Assembly: GCA_009823395.1 (NCBI GenBank)
Contig: CM020513.1
Coordinates: 3,517,501-3,581,500, forward strand
DNA from: Thamnaconus septentrionalis
Taxonomy: Eukaryota > Chordata > Actinopteri > Tetraodontiformes > Monacanthidae
Direction: 5' to 3'
DNA length: 64,000 bases
Shown here: one piece after another, positions 13,686-25,684 of the stretch
How the letters are laid out: the number at the start of each line of letters is the position of its first letter
Numbering within the stretch: position 1 is the first letter of the stretch
Made by a program: the position numbers and the translations under genes
Notes under the pieces: generated by a model
Databases searched by the model: none
The model's input: the letters and a program-made list of their open reading frames with translations, nothing else
Told to the model about the DNA's origin: nothing

Positions 13686-13738
<53 letters not shown>
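13686..13738. repeat. (CA)n microsatellite
   Basis: About 26 uninterrupted CA units, a likely polymorphic marker, in non-coding sequence. Confidence 0.97.
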
Positions 13739-13740
<2 letters not shown>

Positions 13741-14408
13741 GAAACCCGCCACCCCTTAAAAAAACCTCCTCCCGCAGCCCCCGCACATGCAGACGGCAGG
13801 CAGGCGCTGCCGGCTATCGCAGCATCGGAGCAGGAATGCGGCTCCTGACAGACGCTCATCTCTCAGGGCCGCAGAGCCAATGTGTTCCCAATTAGCCCCA
13901 TCTGATAAATAGCGAGTGCAAGTGAAACCCAAAGCGGGCACCATCAATAGCACTCGGGCTCGGCTTTTGTCATGTGGTTCCTCGACGGCGACGAGGCCTC
14001 GTTGTGATTCATCACCGGGGAGGGAGGGGGTGGAGCTGAGACGGGGGTGGGGGGGGGGGTCCTGCGGATGACAGTCCCACCGCATCCGCCGTCTCCAAGT
14101 GTCAGTAAACCCCAACTGTTCCCACTGCGACGCTTTAAATGTGGCTCGTCACTTTCATTTCGGCTGTAGTGAATTTTCCTGCGAGGAAAAGCAGTTAGTC
14201 TCACATATTCAGATGTTTACGTCTAACCAGGACAGCACTGGAGCCGTTATCGGTACGTTATCGGTACGATTCATTGTCCAAACGAGGTCTATTGATCTCC
14301 ACAAAACAACAGTATAATTACATTTAACCCGCTGTTTGCAGCCTGCTGCAATAACACCGGGGTTTAAGCCTCCCGCCGAGACTGATAGATCTGCTGTGTG
14401 CATTCTCC

Positions 14409-14598
14409 CTTTGTGACATCACAAGGGGATGATGTTTCAGCTCGCTCTCCTGTTCACGATGTCCCACAGACCTGGCAACTCTCCTGATTTGTTAGACCTT
14501 CAACATGTTTGGAAGGAGACAAAAAGCGGCTGGCATTACCTGGATGGGAGGTGACGCTAATCTGCGAAATACATGTAAATGCCCTTTGTGACATCACA
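14409..14598. repeat. Two TTTGTGACATCACA palindromic motifs
   Basis: The same near-palindromic core found in the dispersed repeat at 1-165 and 1,349-1,660 occurs twice here, at 14,409-14,425 and 14,584-14,598, both in the CCTTTGTGACATCACA orientation. A further copy is at 19,991-20,005. These look like ends of decayed members of the same family. Confidence 0.4.
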
Positions 14599-14709
14599 GA
14601 AGAGATTGTTTCCAATAATGTGTGTTAAACTCAACAGCGTTTGGATGAGTACCTGGACCAGAAGTGCCACCTGCTGTCCATGCTGAGCACTGCACCTGTG
14701 TGCCGCTGC

Positions 14710-15064
14710 TGTGTGTGTGTGTGTGTGTGTGTGTGTTCCTCTTGGGGTGGGGGGGGTGAGAGGGTTTAATCAAAAACTGTCCGACCACCGTCGAGGTTTC
14801 ATCCACCCCAAAAAGTCCCTTTTCCTGCGTGCAGCTGCAAGTTTTTAGGCCTGCTGCTTCTGCTAGTGCTGCTGCCGCTGTGACATGGGCGCTGGAGACG
14901 AAACAGGCCTTCCTCTGCACACAAACACAGCACAACACTCGCAGCCTTGTGCGCAGCCGGTGGGGATGAGACGGGAGGCACAGAGCTCCAGTGAGTCCTG
15001 CCCAGGCTGCCGAGCGGGACGAGCCCGGCGAGCCTGGTGAGGCTCAGCCTGCAGGGCTGCCTGC

Positions 15065-15093
<29 letters not shown>
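14710..15093. repeat. Two (TG)n microsatellites
   Basis: TG runs at about 14,710-14,736 and 15,065-15,093, separated by mixed GC-rich sequence with no recognisable exon. Confidence 0.9.
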
Positions 15094-15095
<2 letters not shown>

Positions 15096-16304
15096 GATGT
15101 CGTGAGATGAGACGTGGCCTCCTCCAGGCTCCAGGTTTAATTTAACTCGATAAACTCTGAAATGTTTTCCAGCAGTCTCGCTCGCCTCTTGCAAAAGACT
15201 GGGACGAGAGGGGGAGATGAGTTTGAGTTTGCCCCATGAGCTCGGTGCTTCTTCTTGTGCTGTGACAGAAAGGATTTCGATCCACAGCTTTCAGTTTATG
15301 ACGGGGTCGCGCACGAATGGACGATTGCAGACATTTGGGCTAAAAACACACTAATGGGACAAATAAAATAGAGCTAATGCAAGTTGGATATACAGTAAAA
15401 AAAAAACAAAAGTGATGTGCTGGGTAAATAAATGACTGGATTGAAAGTAGACGCTAAACCAACACAGGCCAGCCCTGAAATGTCAGATGGAAACTATTTC
15501 ACATGTCCACTGGGACAAATGACTGTGGACTATGTTTGGAGAGAAGAGGCCCTCAGAAAAAAAGATCATCGTTCATTTGATCATATTCTAAATGAACCGA
15601 TGCATTTTTTTGTGTGTGCTTTGTAATGGCCCTAATACATTCCAGCACAATCTTCTAATTTGTTTCACAACTAAAGCCTGTTTGTGAAGATAAGTGGGGT
15701 TGACAGTAAGTTGTAGCAGCTCAGCTTGTGGTTTGACAGCTGGCAGACATGAAGATGAGAGCAGAAGTGTTTTGAAGACTCAGAGAGAAAGCCAGAGCTG
15801 TCCCAGAAATCATAACTCCACTTTTCTGCTTTCTTTCTGCTTTGTCCATGTAATTTTAATTCCCTTCCAAAAGTTTTATCAAGAGAAGATCAGCCTAAGT
15901 GATAAATACAAGTTCTGTTTTTTGGCAGTACAGTACCAGCTCATGAGTCTCTACTGACCTCTTGTGGACAAAAATAGGCACTAGCAGAATTGCTTTTGGT
16001 ACAAGTCACTGTCATTGTCATCCACAGATTAAATCAAATCATTTTAACGACCACGTCTTCACTATGAGGCTTTAGACTTTGAAATACAATTGAATTTGCC
16101 ACCCCAAGGGAAACGTTTAAAAATAAAACAAAAGCATCGACATTAGCGGAACAAATTGAATGTATTTTCCAAGGAATGCTTTTATGTAAAACGTTGCAGA
16201 TTACATTTACAAAATTATTGCTGTGAGTTTCAAAATTTAATGATTTCATTTCATTCTCACGTCCACAAATACACCAAAAACTATGTCATTTTTCCAAAGT
16301 GTAA

Positions 16305-16317
16305 TTTATTCTTTATT
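16305..16317 (-). terminator. Candidate lmo2 polyadenylation signals
   Basis: Read on the minus strand, AATAAA occurs twice (16,312-16,317 and 16,305-16,310), about 550 nt past the lmo2 stop codon. They would give a 3' UTR of about 0.55-0.6 kb. The UTR contains a T-run on the sense strand (A-run at 16,757-16,781 on the plus strand). No other strong signal lies between the stop and this point. Confidence 0.5.
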
Positions 16318-16862
16318 CTTTTTTTTATTCAAAACTGAGGAAATGTCCAAAGGTTTTTGGGTTCATGACAAGTTTGTGACTTAATCGCTAGAGGGCGAGT
16401 CACTGCATCCTTGAAAAGTTCTTAGGAATCTTCTCAGAAGGACAAAAAGGGAATTTAAACCCCATTCCATGTAAAATAACTAGAAATTGAACATTTAAGG
16501 CCGAACTTAATAAAGCAACAGTGTCTAATACTACAAAACATATTATTGCTTTTTGTTCATTGTACATAATGTTCAATCCCAGTGTGAAGACCAAAGTCAT
16601 GTTATTGCATGCTTTTTTCAGTGCGGAGCCATGTTTTGCATCTCAGTTCTGAGCCTCAAATGAAAATCAATTGCTGGTGCAATTCCCATCCGTCTCCAGC
16701 AGGCTGCAGTGTGGCGGTAAAAACCTCTGAGTCCATAAGACGTCTGATACTCAGTTAAAAAAAAAAAAAAAAAAAAAAAAACCTGCGGGCAAGAAACAAA
16801 AGTCCTCCCAGTGATGTTTCATGGCCCTTTAAATCCCACCAACTAGGCAGTTGAGACACTGG

Positions 16863-19085
16863 CTAAGCCATGTTGCTGCTGTTGAGTTTGGTCCACTCAA
16901 AGATGTCCTGCTCGCACACAATGTCTGAGTTGATGAGCAGGTAGCGGTCGCCCACGCAGAAGTGCTTCTGACAGGCGGCACACTTGAAGCACTCCAGATG
17001 GTAAACCTTGTCCCGCACGCGCATCGTCATTTCGAAGGCTCTAATCCTCTTCTCACAGGAGGCGCAGAGGCCGTCCTGGCCGAACAGCCTGCAAGGACAA
17101 GGAGGAAATTACCATAAGTCTGAAAGGACTGGATGGAAGGCTTTATGGAGCACATTTGAATGTCTTATCCATCCATCCATCATCCATCAATATTTCATTT
17201 TCATTTCAACAAGCCTTTCAACGAAAAAAACCTGAGCAAAAATGTGAATTCCTCTATATAATTTACCCAGTATGCGACTCAAGGTAATTTCTCGTAGATG
17301 CAAAAACTTCCTCCAGGCATATTGCTTACAGCTCCTCTACAGTATTGTGCAAAAGAGACATTGATCTGTCTCTATCCTGTCTGTGCAATCTCCAGAAATT
17401 CCAAAGAAAGGCCAAGACAGCCTTTCGGTTTCAGTCACATCTGTTTTAGCAGGAGACTCTAAACAAAGGGCTACAGATGCTATGTTAAATGTATTTTGGG
17501 GGATAATATATAGGATGAGGCTGCTCCAATGGACTCCCACCTTCATAAAATAATTTACCATTCTTAAAAGCAATGAATAAATTAATTCAATTAATCAATA
17601 GAAATCTGATTCACCACAACAGAACTGTTTTGTTATTTCAAATAAACCACTTGTTTAGATAACGACCAAAGCTTCCTTCACTAGATCTAATGGCACTGAA
17701 ACTAATCAAAACATCAAACACTTCCTCATACTGTGACAAGTGGTCTCGACCGACCTAAGGTAGTCTCTCCGGCACAGCTTCCTTCCCAGCTTGTAGTAGA
17801 GTCTGCGGCCCACCTCCCCGAGTCGGCAGCCACACAGGTCGCAGCTCAGGCAGTCCTCGTGCCAGTACTGCTCAATGGCCTTCAGGAAGAAGCGGTCGCC
17901 GATGCTCTGCTGGCAGCCGCCGCAGGTCAGCAGAGACGGCGGCATCTGGAGGACCTCGTCCACTGGCTCCCTGGGAAAACACACAGACGTGGTTATCATC
18001 AGCATATAATCAGTGAATATTTAGCATGGCTGCGATTATAATGTGCGCAAGTGTCTTGTGTTGTTTATGGGATTCATACCGTAGGCGAAAATATTCATGT
18101 TTATTTTTTTTTTGCCATTATTTAGTGGCATACAAAAGGGAAACAGGAAGTGGAAACTCCACACAAGAAAGGCCCCGAGTCACAATCCAACCTATGAAGT
18201 AACTCCAAAAGTGTTGCATCTTTCATTGGTTGCAATATGTTGTTGTCCATCAGAGGGCGCCATTAGATGCCGTAAAATACTCCAGCTACATCAATGCAGG
18301 TTCCTTTTTTAAGTCTTTCTTTAACGCACAATACTTGGAGACAACAGTGTTGTACTCCTGCCAGATATATTACACCATGTCGTAGCCCAGATGTTCTGAC
18401 GCAGGATTACAAAGGGCAGTTACTTTCAGTTTTTGTTGTCTGACTCCACCGTGTTTTGTTTTTAGGTTCCATACTGAATATTCACTATTTGTGATCAGCT
18501 CAATTCTGACAATTTTGAAAAAGTAAATAGATCTTGTCACGTGACCAAGTAATTCCATAACCACTTTGCCTCCCAAAATTGGAAAATTAATAACAACGTT
18601 GCTGCTTCATGTGTAATTCGTTGACATTCGACTGTTCTTTCATAATTGCTGTCAGTTTATGAAGGAATGACTGCAAATCCTTTTAAAATTTGTATCACAC
18701 AACTGGGCAAAGAAGGCCAAACTATTTTTGCTTGAATTTAGGCTATCATCTTTATTTCTCTTTTTTTTTTAATTTTTAAAAAATGGAAGAAGAGCTTTTT
18801 TTCGAATTAAAAAAAAACAAAAACAAAAAACAGACACATATGTAATGAAATTCTCAAAGAGGCTGTCCATCGGTCTTTCCCGTTAACGGAAACAGCCCTT
18901 ATCCCACAGAAACCACTGACACCACACGGGCACATTTGGCAACGTTTCGCGGTCACATGATGAAGACGGGTCCTTTAAGATGTTCATACACGTCCACGAG
19001 CAGCGAATATGAATGGCGGTTGTGGCTGAAACCCGAACACTTACTCGTTGGCTTCCAGAGTCTTCCTCTCTATGGTGGAGGTCAT
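16863..19085 (-). CDS. lmo2: LIM domain only 2 (rhombotin-2)
   Basis: LMO2 is a nuclear adaptor made of two LIM zinc-finger domains. It bridges TAL1/E-protein and GATA1/2 through LDB1 in blood and endothelial progenitors. Coding exons on the minus strand: 19,085-19,045, 17,970-17,755 and 17,088-16,863, with GT-AG junctions and matching phases, giving 160 aa (human 158). The start [14 protein letters not shown] resembles the vertebrate LMO2 N-terminus. LIM1 ligands are C30, C33, H51, C54, C57, C60, C80 and D83; LIM2 runs from C94 to about D147. The EEPVDEVLQ and [12 protein letters not shown] signatures separate it from LMO1/3/4. A possible acceptor (CTCACAG at about 19,095) just upstream of the ATG suggests the 5' UTR is split. 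It is head-to-head with caprin1, as in other vertebrates. Confidence 0.97.
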
Positions 19086-19640
19086 GTCTCCTCTGTGAGA
19101 TCCAGTCTGGTCCGGTCCAGTCGGTGCTACCTGCTGGACCCGAGGCTGAGACGCGGTGCACCTGCTTCAGGCCGCCTCGGGTTCGGCTGGAGGCGGAGGA
19201 GGAGGAGGAGGAGGAGGAGAAGGAGAGGCGGTGCGGTTCAGACGAAGATGCGTCCTGCCGGAACGGCCGCCGCGGGTCGAATAGTGTTCGCTGCTAGGCG
19301 ACGATGGAGGACGGTGTCATCATTTCCTGAGGCCACGCGCCCGCGCTCGCGCTCACACCTCCGTGACGTCCCCAGCTGCGTCTCGTCGTCACCGCGCGGG
19401 TGGCTGTCGGGGGCGAGGGGGACCTGGAGCCGCTGTGTATCCCGTCTGGAGGCTGGAGGGGGTCACAGGCGCGGCGCGGCGCGTTTGCGGATGAAGGCGT
19501 TGTTGCGCACCAGCACCAGCAGCATCGCGTTTTAAATCCGTCGCCGCCGCCTCCCCTTCCTCCTCCCCCTCCCCTACCCCTCCCCTCCCCTCGTCTGTCT
19601 CCGCTGTCGTTTGCCTCTTCCTGCTCACGACTCTTTGACA
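19086..19640 (-). promoter_or_regulatory. lmo2: GC/CpG-rich 5' region of lmo2
   Basis: Upstream of the lmo2 ATG the sequence turns GC- and CpG-rich, with a GAGGAG polypurine run (about 19,194-19,230) and a CCCCTCC-rich block (about 19,550-19,600). This is the expected place for a proximal promoter and 5' UTR. I could not fix the transcription start. The open frames in both directions here are composition artefacts. Confidence 0.4.
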
Positions 19641-20560
19641 ATGGGGGGAAATGGCTCTTAAAGCGACAGTTCACAGTTTAGTGCTGCTCCGTGAGGCGTG
19701 CAGTCGGGTCGTGACTGGCACGACTCTCAAGTGCCCACTCTTCCAAAGTGTCTCGAAGCAGAAGTTCTACTTTGTCGTTTATCCACACGCCGTCTTTTCA
19801 CGTTTCTCCGTGGTGCTACGTTGTCAGGGCCCGTTTACACGGAGATGGCTTTTTTTTTTTTTTTTTAATTCTGAATTGACAATTTTCTGAAACGCTCTCG
19901 TTTCGCTCTCTCTGTTAAAACGTCTCAATATCATTGCTTATCTATGCGCTGTTGTTTCTACACTGGGGCTGTTGGTGAGGTGTCAGTGCCCTTTGTGACA
20001 TCACATTTTCGCTGGACTGGAAGTGGATTAAATGTGGCACTTATGTGTAACTGTAAGAATGACTGTCATGAATTTTTGCTCTGGGTGCAATATTAAAATC
20101 AAGTCACCAGAGAAATGACATAGCTTTTATTTAAAACTGCATTCCGCTTCAAGATTTGCTCCTTTAACAAAACAAAAAAATGTGTAAACATCAGAAGGGA
20201 AATGATCATAAAAGAAAACACAATTGAAAAGGGTTTTTTCTTTTTAATTGTGTCTATTGGAGGAGAAAATGTAAAGTTTCCACATAGTGTCGCCGCCACT
20301 GCTGCTGTGGGCCCTTCTTATCATCTGCTGCCAATGCCTCAGGGCTGTAGTCAGACAGTTGGACTGGGCAGGGAGATAAAACTCACCTCAGCTCTGGCGG
20401 CCACGCTCGGCTCTTCAGCCAGATGCAGCAGCGGAAGATCCCCGTGCAAAAGTGTAAACTCAGAAAGGCAGAAAACATCCGTGGGCTTGGCAGTGGTGGG
20501 ACCGAGTGGGCTCACTGGACAGATACCAGGCTGAGAAAGGCCCGGGAGCAAGGTGACCGT

Positions 20561-20588
20561 GCCTGTGTGTGTGTGTGTGTGTGTGTGC

Positions 20589-20650
<62 letters not shown>
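20561..20650. repeat. Compound (TG)n(CG) microsatellite
   Basis: About 90 nt of alternating purine-pyrimidine: TGTG runs interrupted by GCGT steps, ending in a (GCGT)n array. The composition favours left-handed Z-DNA. Frames rich in CVCV or THTH are artefacts. Confidence 0.92.
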
Positions 20651-20651
<1 letters not shown>

Positions 20652-22019
20652 GCATCCTTACAGAAACCAGAGGCAGCTACCAGAGATAAAACTCTTTGCT
20701 GCACAAAAGAAAGACATTTTCAGTGCAACATTTCTGCCTTTTGTCTTCGGACAGCAGCAACACTGCGTGATATGCACGGTTTTGTAGCATGTAGTGATAA
20801 GCATGTTGCAGACAATGTTAATTCCTGTTTTTTTTTAATGTCTAACTTGTGTGTCAACAACCCCTGCGTAGATCCACCTTCAGATACTGCAGCAGCACAA
20901 TATGACCACCTTCTTAGAAATAATTTTCTAAAAATAAATGGTCATTTTTAGCAAATTGCTATTTAGCGCTTTTGCATAACCAAAAATAGCACATATGTGT
21001 ACTTTGTATCTATTTTGTGACAATGCATCTCTGTCAACGCTACATACTGGGCCTTTCAAACCATCCAGACTAAAGTTTTAGGGGGTTTTATCGAGTCACA
21101 AAAGCAAAACTTGCTGCTCTATGAAGTCTCACAAAATATCATGTCGCACAACTGAAAAGCAAAAAGAGAAAGTCCAGTGTGCCGTGACACCCGAGTCATA
21201 CCCTATACTTCCTGTGGAGCTGAGTGAAAAAAAAAGCCCAGAGGATGTGCACGCAACTGGCAAGGCCAGATGAGGCTTTCCTGGGGGGAGGCATGCACAC
21301 TGTATCCTCTTCCGTACCCGTCCTCCAACCCTCTGCAGGATGACACTTTTCACGTGGCCTCCCAGTTCAGCAGCACCCCAGGTGGTCGAGTCAGATATCA
21401 GTGCCGAAAGCTGTTAAAACTCATAACTGTATCTTTAAGCTTTCTAAATATCAGCTGGAAAGAGGCGGCAAGCCTCATTTAAATTAAATAGGTCAAATTA
21501 ATTTTGTGCAAATGATGTATGCTTGCATTTTCAATATTATCGTGTGGTATTCGGAGAGCAAACAGTTAAGAATGTAGGCAACCTTTTGGGAAGTGGACTC
21601 ACTCATGTCCAGCTTCCTGTTTTGCTTGTTTGATACCAAGAACACGAGTGAGTTGAAAGCAGTGTGGAGTTCGAGGGCGGCCTGGAAAATAAGTGTCAGC
21701 GGACCGTAGCCATAAAAAACATATTAATGCACTCCAGGCCCATCCTCCGAACTGTCAGTGATGTTGATTTAATACAATACATAACTTGCGGCAGAGGCCA
21801 TTAAGTAGTTACACTATCTAAAACGCTCTAAAAATTTGCTGGTAAATAAATCCATTAGTTAAAGGCCATAAATTCATAATCTGGAAGATTTCATATTCCA
21901 CCTTTTTAAAGAACTTAATTTTTTATCCCAGACAGTGACACCTTTCCCACCCCTATATATATTTATCCAAAATAAAAAGCCTACTGTATAGAGCTCAAGA
22001 CAACAGTGTATACTGTTAA

Positions 22020-22140
22020 CAGCCTCCTGGAAAAACACTGGATTTTAGCTTCTTGTTAAAACTCAAGCTTTGTTGGACTGTCCACATAACGGGCAGGCCC
22101 AGAGGGTGGAGACAACACCCGTCAGTTGTTGTTTTTTTCA
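22020..22140 (+). repeat. Dispersed repeat, copy 4
   Basis: Ordered blocks CAGCCTCCTGG, TTTTAGCTTC, GCTTTGTTGGACTGTCCACA and GGAGACAACACC match copy 1 (1-165) in the same orientation and copy 2 (1,349-1,660) in the opposite one. Confidence 0.45.
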
Positions 22141-24259
22141 CTAACCTGATTGATTTCCTGAATTATGTGTAACTGTCACTATTACTTAAACATTTGTAAA
22201 GTGATTTTTTTTTCTTGTTATTTTCTAGCCAGGTGCTTGCAGGGTTCATTTCCTGACAAAACAGGACTCTCGATGGACTGTTGACTCTATGATAGCACAA
22301 AGTCTGGAGCAGCAATAGCAAAACTGACCACTTCCTGTCTAATCTGGAGTGAGGTGACAATTAGCTGCCTGGAAAACCCTCCACTTAAGCACTTACGAAT
22401 GTGTACGTGTTAATTGTCGGTACTACTTCATGAGTTTGCACTTCAGAGATTTATTACAACTTTTCCAAATGTCAGCATATAAAAGTCAAAGGTCAAAGAA
22501 GGAACCACCCTGGAATTCTTCATTCTAATGGCTGCAGGACCGCTCTCAGCATTGTTGTTTGATTGAAATAAAGCAGACTCAGGAAGTGAGTCACTCTGTT
22601 GAAAGGGAGCTTCACTCACCCCGGGGACACTCCTATAATCAGTATTAGGCCTGAAAGAAAACACTTTCAGTGGAACAGTGCAATCAAAAAGCTGAGGAGC
22701 CATGTTAACTGCTTCCTGTATTTGGGAAAACAAAAGACAGCTAGCTGGTCACACATTCCTCTGCCCTGTGTACTGCCATTTACACATTAATTTAAGTACA
22801 TATTCCATAGAGAAACTGAAAAAAAATGGCCATGTGACCTTGGAATTAAAATATTTCAATCTATCAACATATTATTATGAGAGAGTTGATATTTCTAGTT
22901 TCTTCCTCTATGAAACGTTTGGGTTGCATGAAATTTATTTCACTCTTAAGATTTGCTAAGTGCAGTTTTTTGTTCACATTTAATTGCATTAACTGTTGAG
23001 AAATAACTGTGTTTCATGTAACAAAGCTTATTCTGTAGTTGTTGAGGGTTTTTTTGTTTGTTTGTTTTGTTTTTTTAGATAAACGTGTTGTTTTATTTTG
23101 GAAACATATTTGGCCCAGTTAACATTTCACTCATTTCACAGATCTTTAGTAACATTCTATGTATTTCATCATTAGTAGAACTTTCGATTCTAGCATTTTA
23201 TCTGGTTTGATCGCAAATAGCTGCTTGCGCTCTACTGCCCTCTACTGATAGAAATTCTATTTGACCTGATCTCTTGGATCGCCTTTGTTCCCTGGGTCTT
23301 TTCTTTATTTCTGCGTTTGTAGAGTCAATTTAAAGTTAACAACAACGTCATCCGCACGTCGGTGCGACTGAACCATTAAGTTGTTTCTTTAAATTGTGTA
23401 AAACGTGCCAGTCGGATAATGTCAGAATAACAGCATGTGATGTTGGTGGATTAGTATTTTTAGTCGCAGAACTTTCAAAGTGTCTGTTGTACATAATCCG
23501 TACAATAGTTTTTAAGCAAATAAAAACCCTTACTTTAGGTCTTTCACCTTTTTAGGAAACCGAAACAGCGCCAAGAAAAGAAAAAGTAAAACCTGGATTT
23601 GACTGCAAATGTTTGTGCTCCTCATTTCGAGTCCCAGTTCACAAAAAGGGAACACTTTCATTTCAAGTATTTTGACTTTGCCCGCTTGTTTTTCATCCAA
23701 ACTTTCATTTTCAGATTCTGTTTCCGCCATCTGCGTTTGGTGGCAACATTTAATGGTGCCCCTTAAACTCAAATTTATCATGAACTTAAACTTGCCCACA
23801 CCCCTCCTTCACTTCCCCTCAGTCAACTAAAACAAATCAAATTCCACCTGGCATGTCAAACTCGAACATCAACGTGACAAAGTAAACAACTCCGCTTCAT
23901 CTCTATCCATGTAGGGAAACAGCTGTTAACGAACAATTTCTAAGGGAAGGGACATCCGCAGCAAAACTGTATTCTGAGCATGGCAATATGATAGCCTGAT
24001 TAAAGCTAATGATTGTGCAGATTTTCTGCCAGGAGGCTGTCCATGACGTTGCCTGATCACAAACACAAAGGTTTTAAGAATTTTATATGATGTAGTTATA
24101 CAATTATTAGACCATTGAGTTCTCTTATATATGTCGTGCGTGTGAAAAATGTCACAAACGAGTCAGCGGCTCGTTCCGGTTTTTGTTTGCAGTTGATTTG
24201 GTCAGGCATATTTTAGACACCTAAAAAAGGTCCTTTGCCTTTATAAAGAGTTTCTCCGT

Positions 24260-24417
24260 CTTCCGAACCGTCTCAGTTGTCGGTGAGGCCGGCGGGGCGG
24301 ATCCCACTCTTGTGTGAAATAGAAAATAAAGCAGCACAACAACAATAACAACTCAGCCGTTTTGCAGATCTCGCGAGCAAGCTCTCCTGTGGATTTATAA
24401 CATCAAGGTGGGTGATT
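24260..24417 (+). promoter_or_regulatory. caprin1: caprin1 promoter and non-coding first exon
   Basis: A donor (CATCAAG|GTGGGT) at 24,417/24,418 ends a likely 5' UTR exon; the next exon starts exactly at the ATG (25,685). Just upstream is TCTCGCGAG (24,369-24,377), nine of ten bases of TCTCGCGAGA, the element bound by BANP at CpG-island promoters. Surrounding DNA is CpG-rich. The transcription start is not determined. Confidence 0.5.
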
Positions 24418-25684
24418 CAAGAATTGTGCTACCCGATCAACCGGGCTCCCCGGCCGGCTCCTGGCTAACACGCGTCCGGTAGCTAGCAATGCGTGAAGAT
24501 GCTAACTAAGTCAGTGGCGTGTGCTAACATTGTTGTGGCCAGAGCCATTTTAACAGTTTAATTGAGACGAACCCGTCGCAGTGGCAGGTTTTGGTCCGCA
24601 TAACCTCGATCTTAACACGATGATACTGTCTAGTGCCCGTAGCTATGGCGAGAGCACGTTGCTCAATTCAGGAGGAAATGCAGAATCCAGAAGCGTCCTC
24701 CATTCTGTTTTAGAGTCCGACTCGAGTTAACCAGAAGGCGTGATTAAAAATCGACAATGGCTTGTGGTTTTCCTCTTTCTAAAACCACCTAAATAGTATC
24801 CTTGCTCAAACTCGCGTATGGCGCGCATACTTTCCAGGGCCAACTGGAGATGCACCACCTGAGGGAAAGCTGCTTACTGCTGTAGTGTTTTTCCATTGTT
24901 GAGGCAGCACTGCATCTTCACTCAGTTTCGTCATCCTGTGTTGTGTTTTGTGACTTGGACAGCTCATGATGAGCCTATGAGTGAAATCGGGCTACCATTA
25001 CCTTACACGTAGGCTACTGTACAGGTTTTGTGCTCGACCTATTTATAGTGGACTAGCGAGTTCCTAAACAGTTGTTTACAGGAGTGGCATGTGGGCTGCT
25101 GCAGAACAATAAGATGGCAGTGGCTTTAGGCTGCTAAAAGCTGAGCCAAGATCTTTCTGCTGCGATGATTATGTGTTGTCTGAAATATCGCGACTAGCTG
25201 TCTGTCTGATTTTTATGTTTTTAAGAAATGTTGTGCTGGTTTGCTAACAGTAAACAACCATATGTTTTCTAATGTTGCAGCTTAAAGTAATTAATTGATG
25301 TTAATAATTGATATTCTGTGGTTAGCAGTATTATGTGTTGTTTATTTGTTAAATTGGCTCTCTCTGAGGCCCAGTATGTTGTGTTCTGGGGCATGAAATA
25401 GCAAATCACAGGACCTTTTAGTCTGAAGTCATCAAAACAAGCATTATGAGTTTCGTTTCTGTCTGTTGCTGTGACCATATTGCACCACAGTGTTTATACA
25501 GCGGGGCATCTATATCTGCCCGGGGTTCAATGACTTTTCCGAACATCGCAGCTTAAGATCAAGCAGGACAGAACAGTGCAGTCTTTCTTCGCATAAGAGG
25601 CTATTCACTGTTTCACGCTGCTCATTTAATTCCCTCTTTGGTTTTAATTTTAACTTTGTTCCCCCCCCCCCCCACTTCTTCTAG
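24418..25684 (+). other. caprin1: caprin1 intron 1
   Basis: This 1.27-kb intron separates the inferred 5' UTR exon from the first coding exon. It ends in a C-run followed by ACTTCTTCTAG and then the ATG. I see no further exon in it. Confidence 0.5.

Larger units (their letters stand above)
1..16290. other. Gene-free 3' flank of lmo2
   Basis: I see no convincing exon in these 16 kb on either strand. The open frames are short, are often driven by CA/TG repeats, and match no protein family I recognise. The stretch holds microsatellites, a tRNA-derived SINE, copies of a dispersed repeat and an 80-nt hairpin, each listed separately. Between them are repeat-poor, mixed-composition segments (for example about 2.3-2.6, 3.8-4.3, 6.7-7.2, 8.6-9.1 and 11.5-11.8 kb) containing homeodomain-type TAATTG/CAATTA cores. 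Because LMO2 is a tightly regulated developmental gene, such segments could be enhancers, but that is inference only; cross-species alignment would decide. Confidence 0.6.
19650..24240. other. lmo2-caprin1 intergenic region
   Basis: No exon is recognisable on either strand. The stretch holds a TTTGTGACATCACA motif (19,991-20,005), a compound TG/CG repeat (20,561-20,650), a copy of the dispersed repeat (about 22,020-22,140) and A/T-rich DNA. Since the two genes diverge, regulatory elements of both may lie here, but none can be identified from sequence alone. Confidence 0.55.

Noticed and set aside
18936..19681. Open frames of up to 199 residues around the lmo2 promoter
   Set aside because: GC-rich composition lowers stop frequency; no domain is recognisable and lmo2's first coding exon lies on the other strand.
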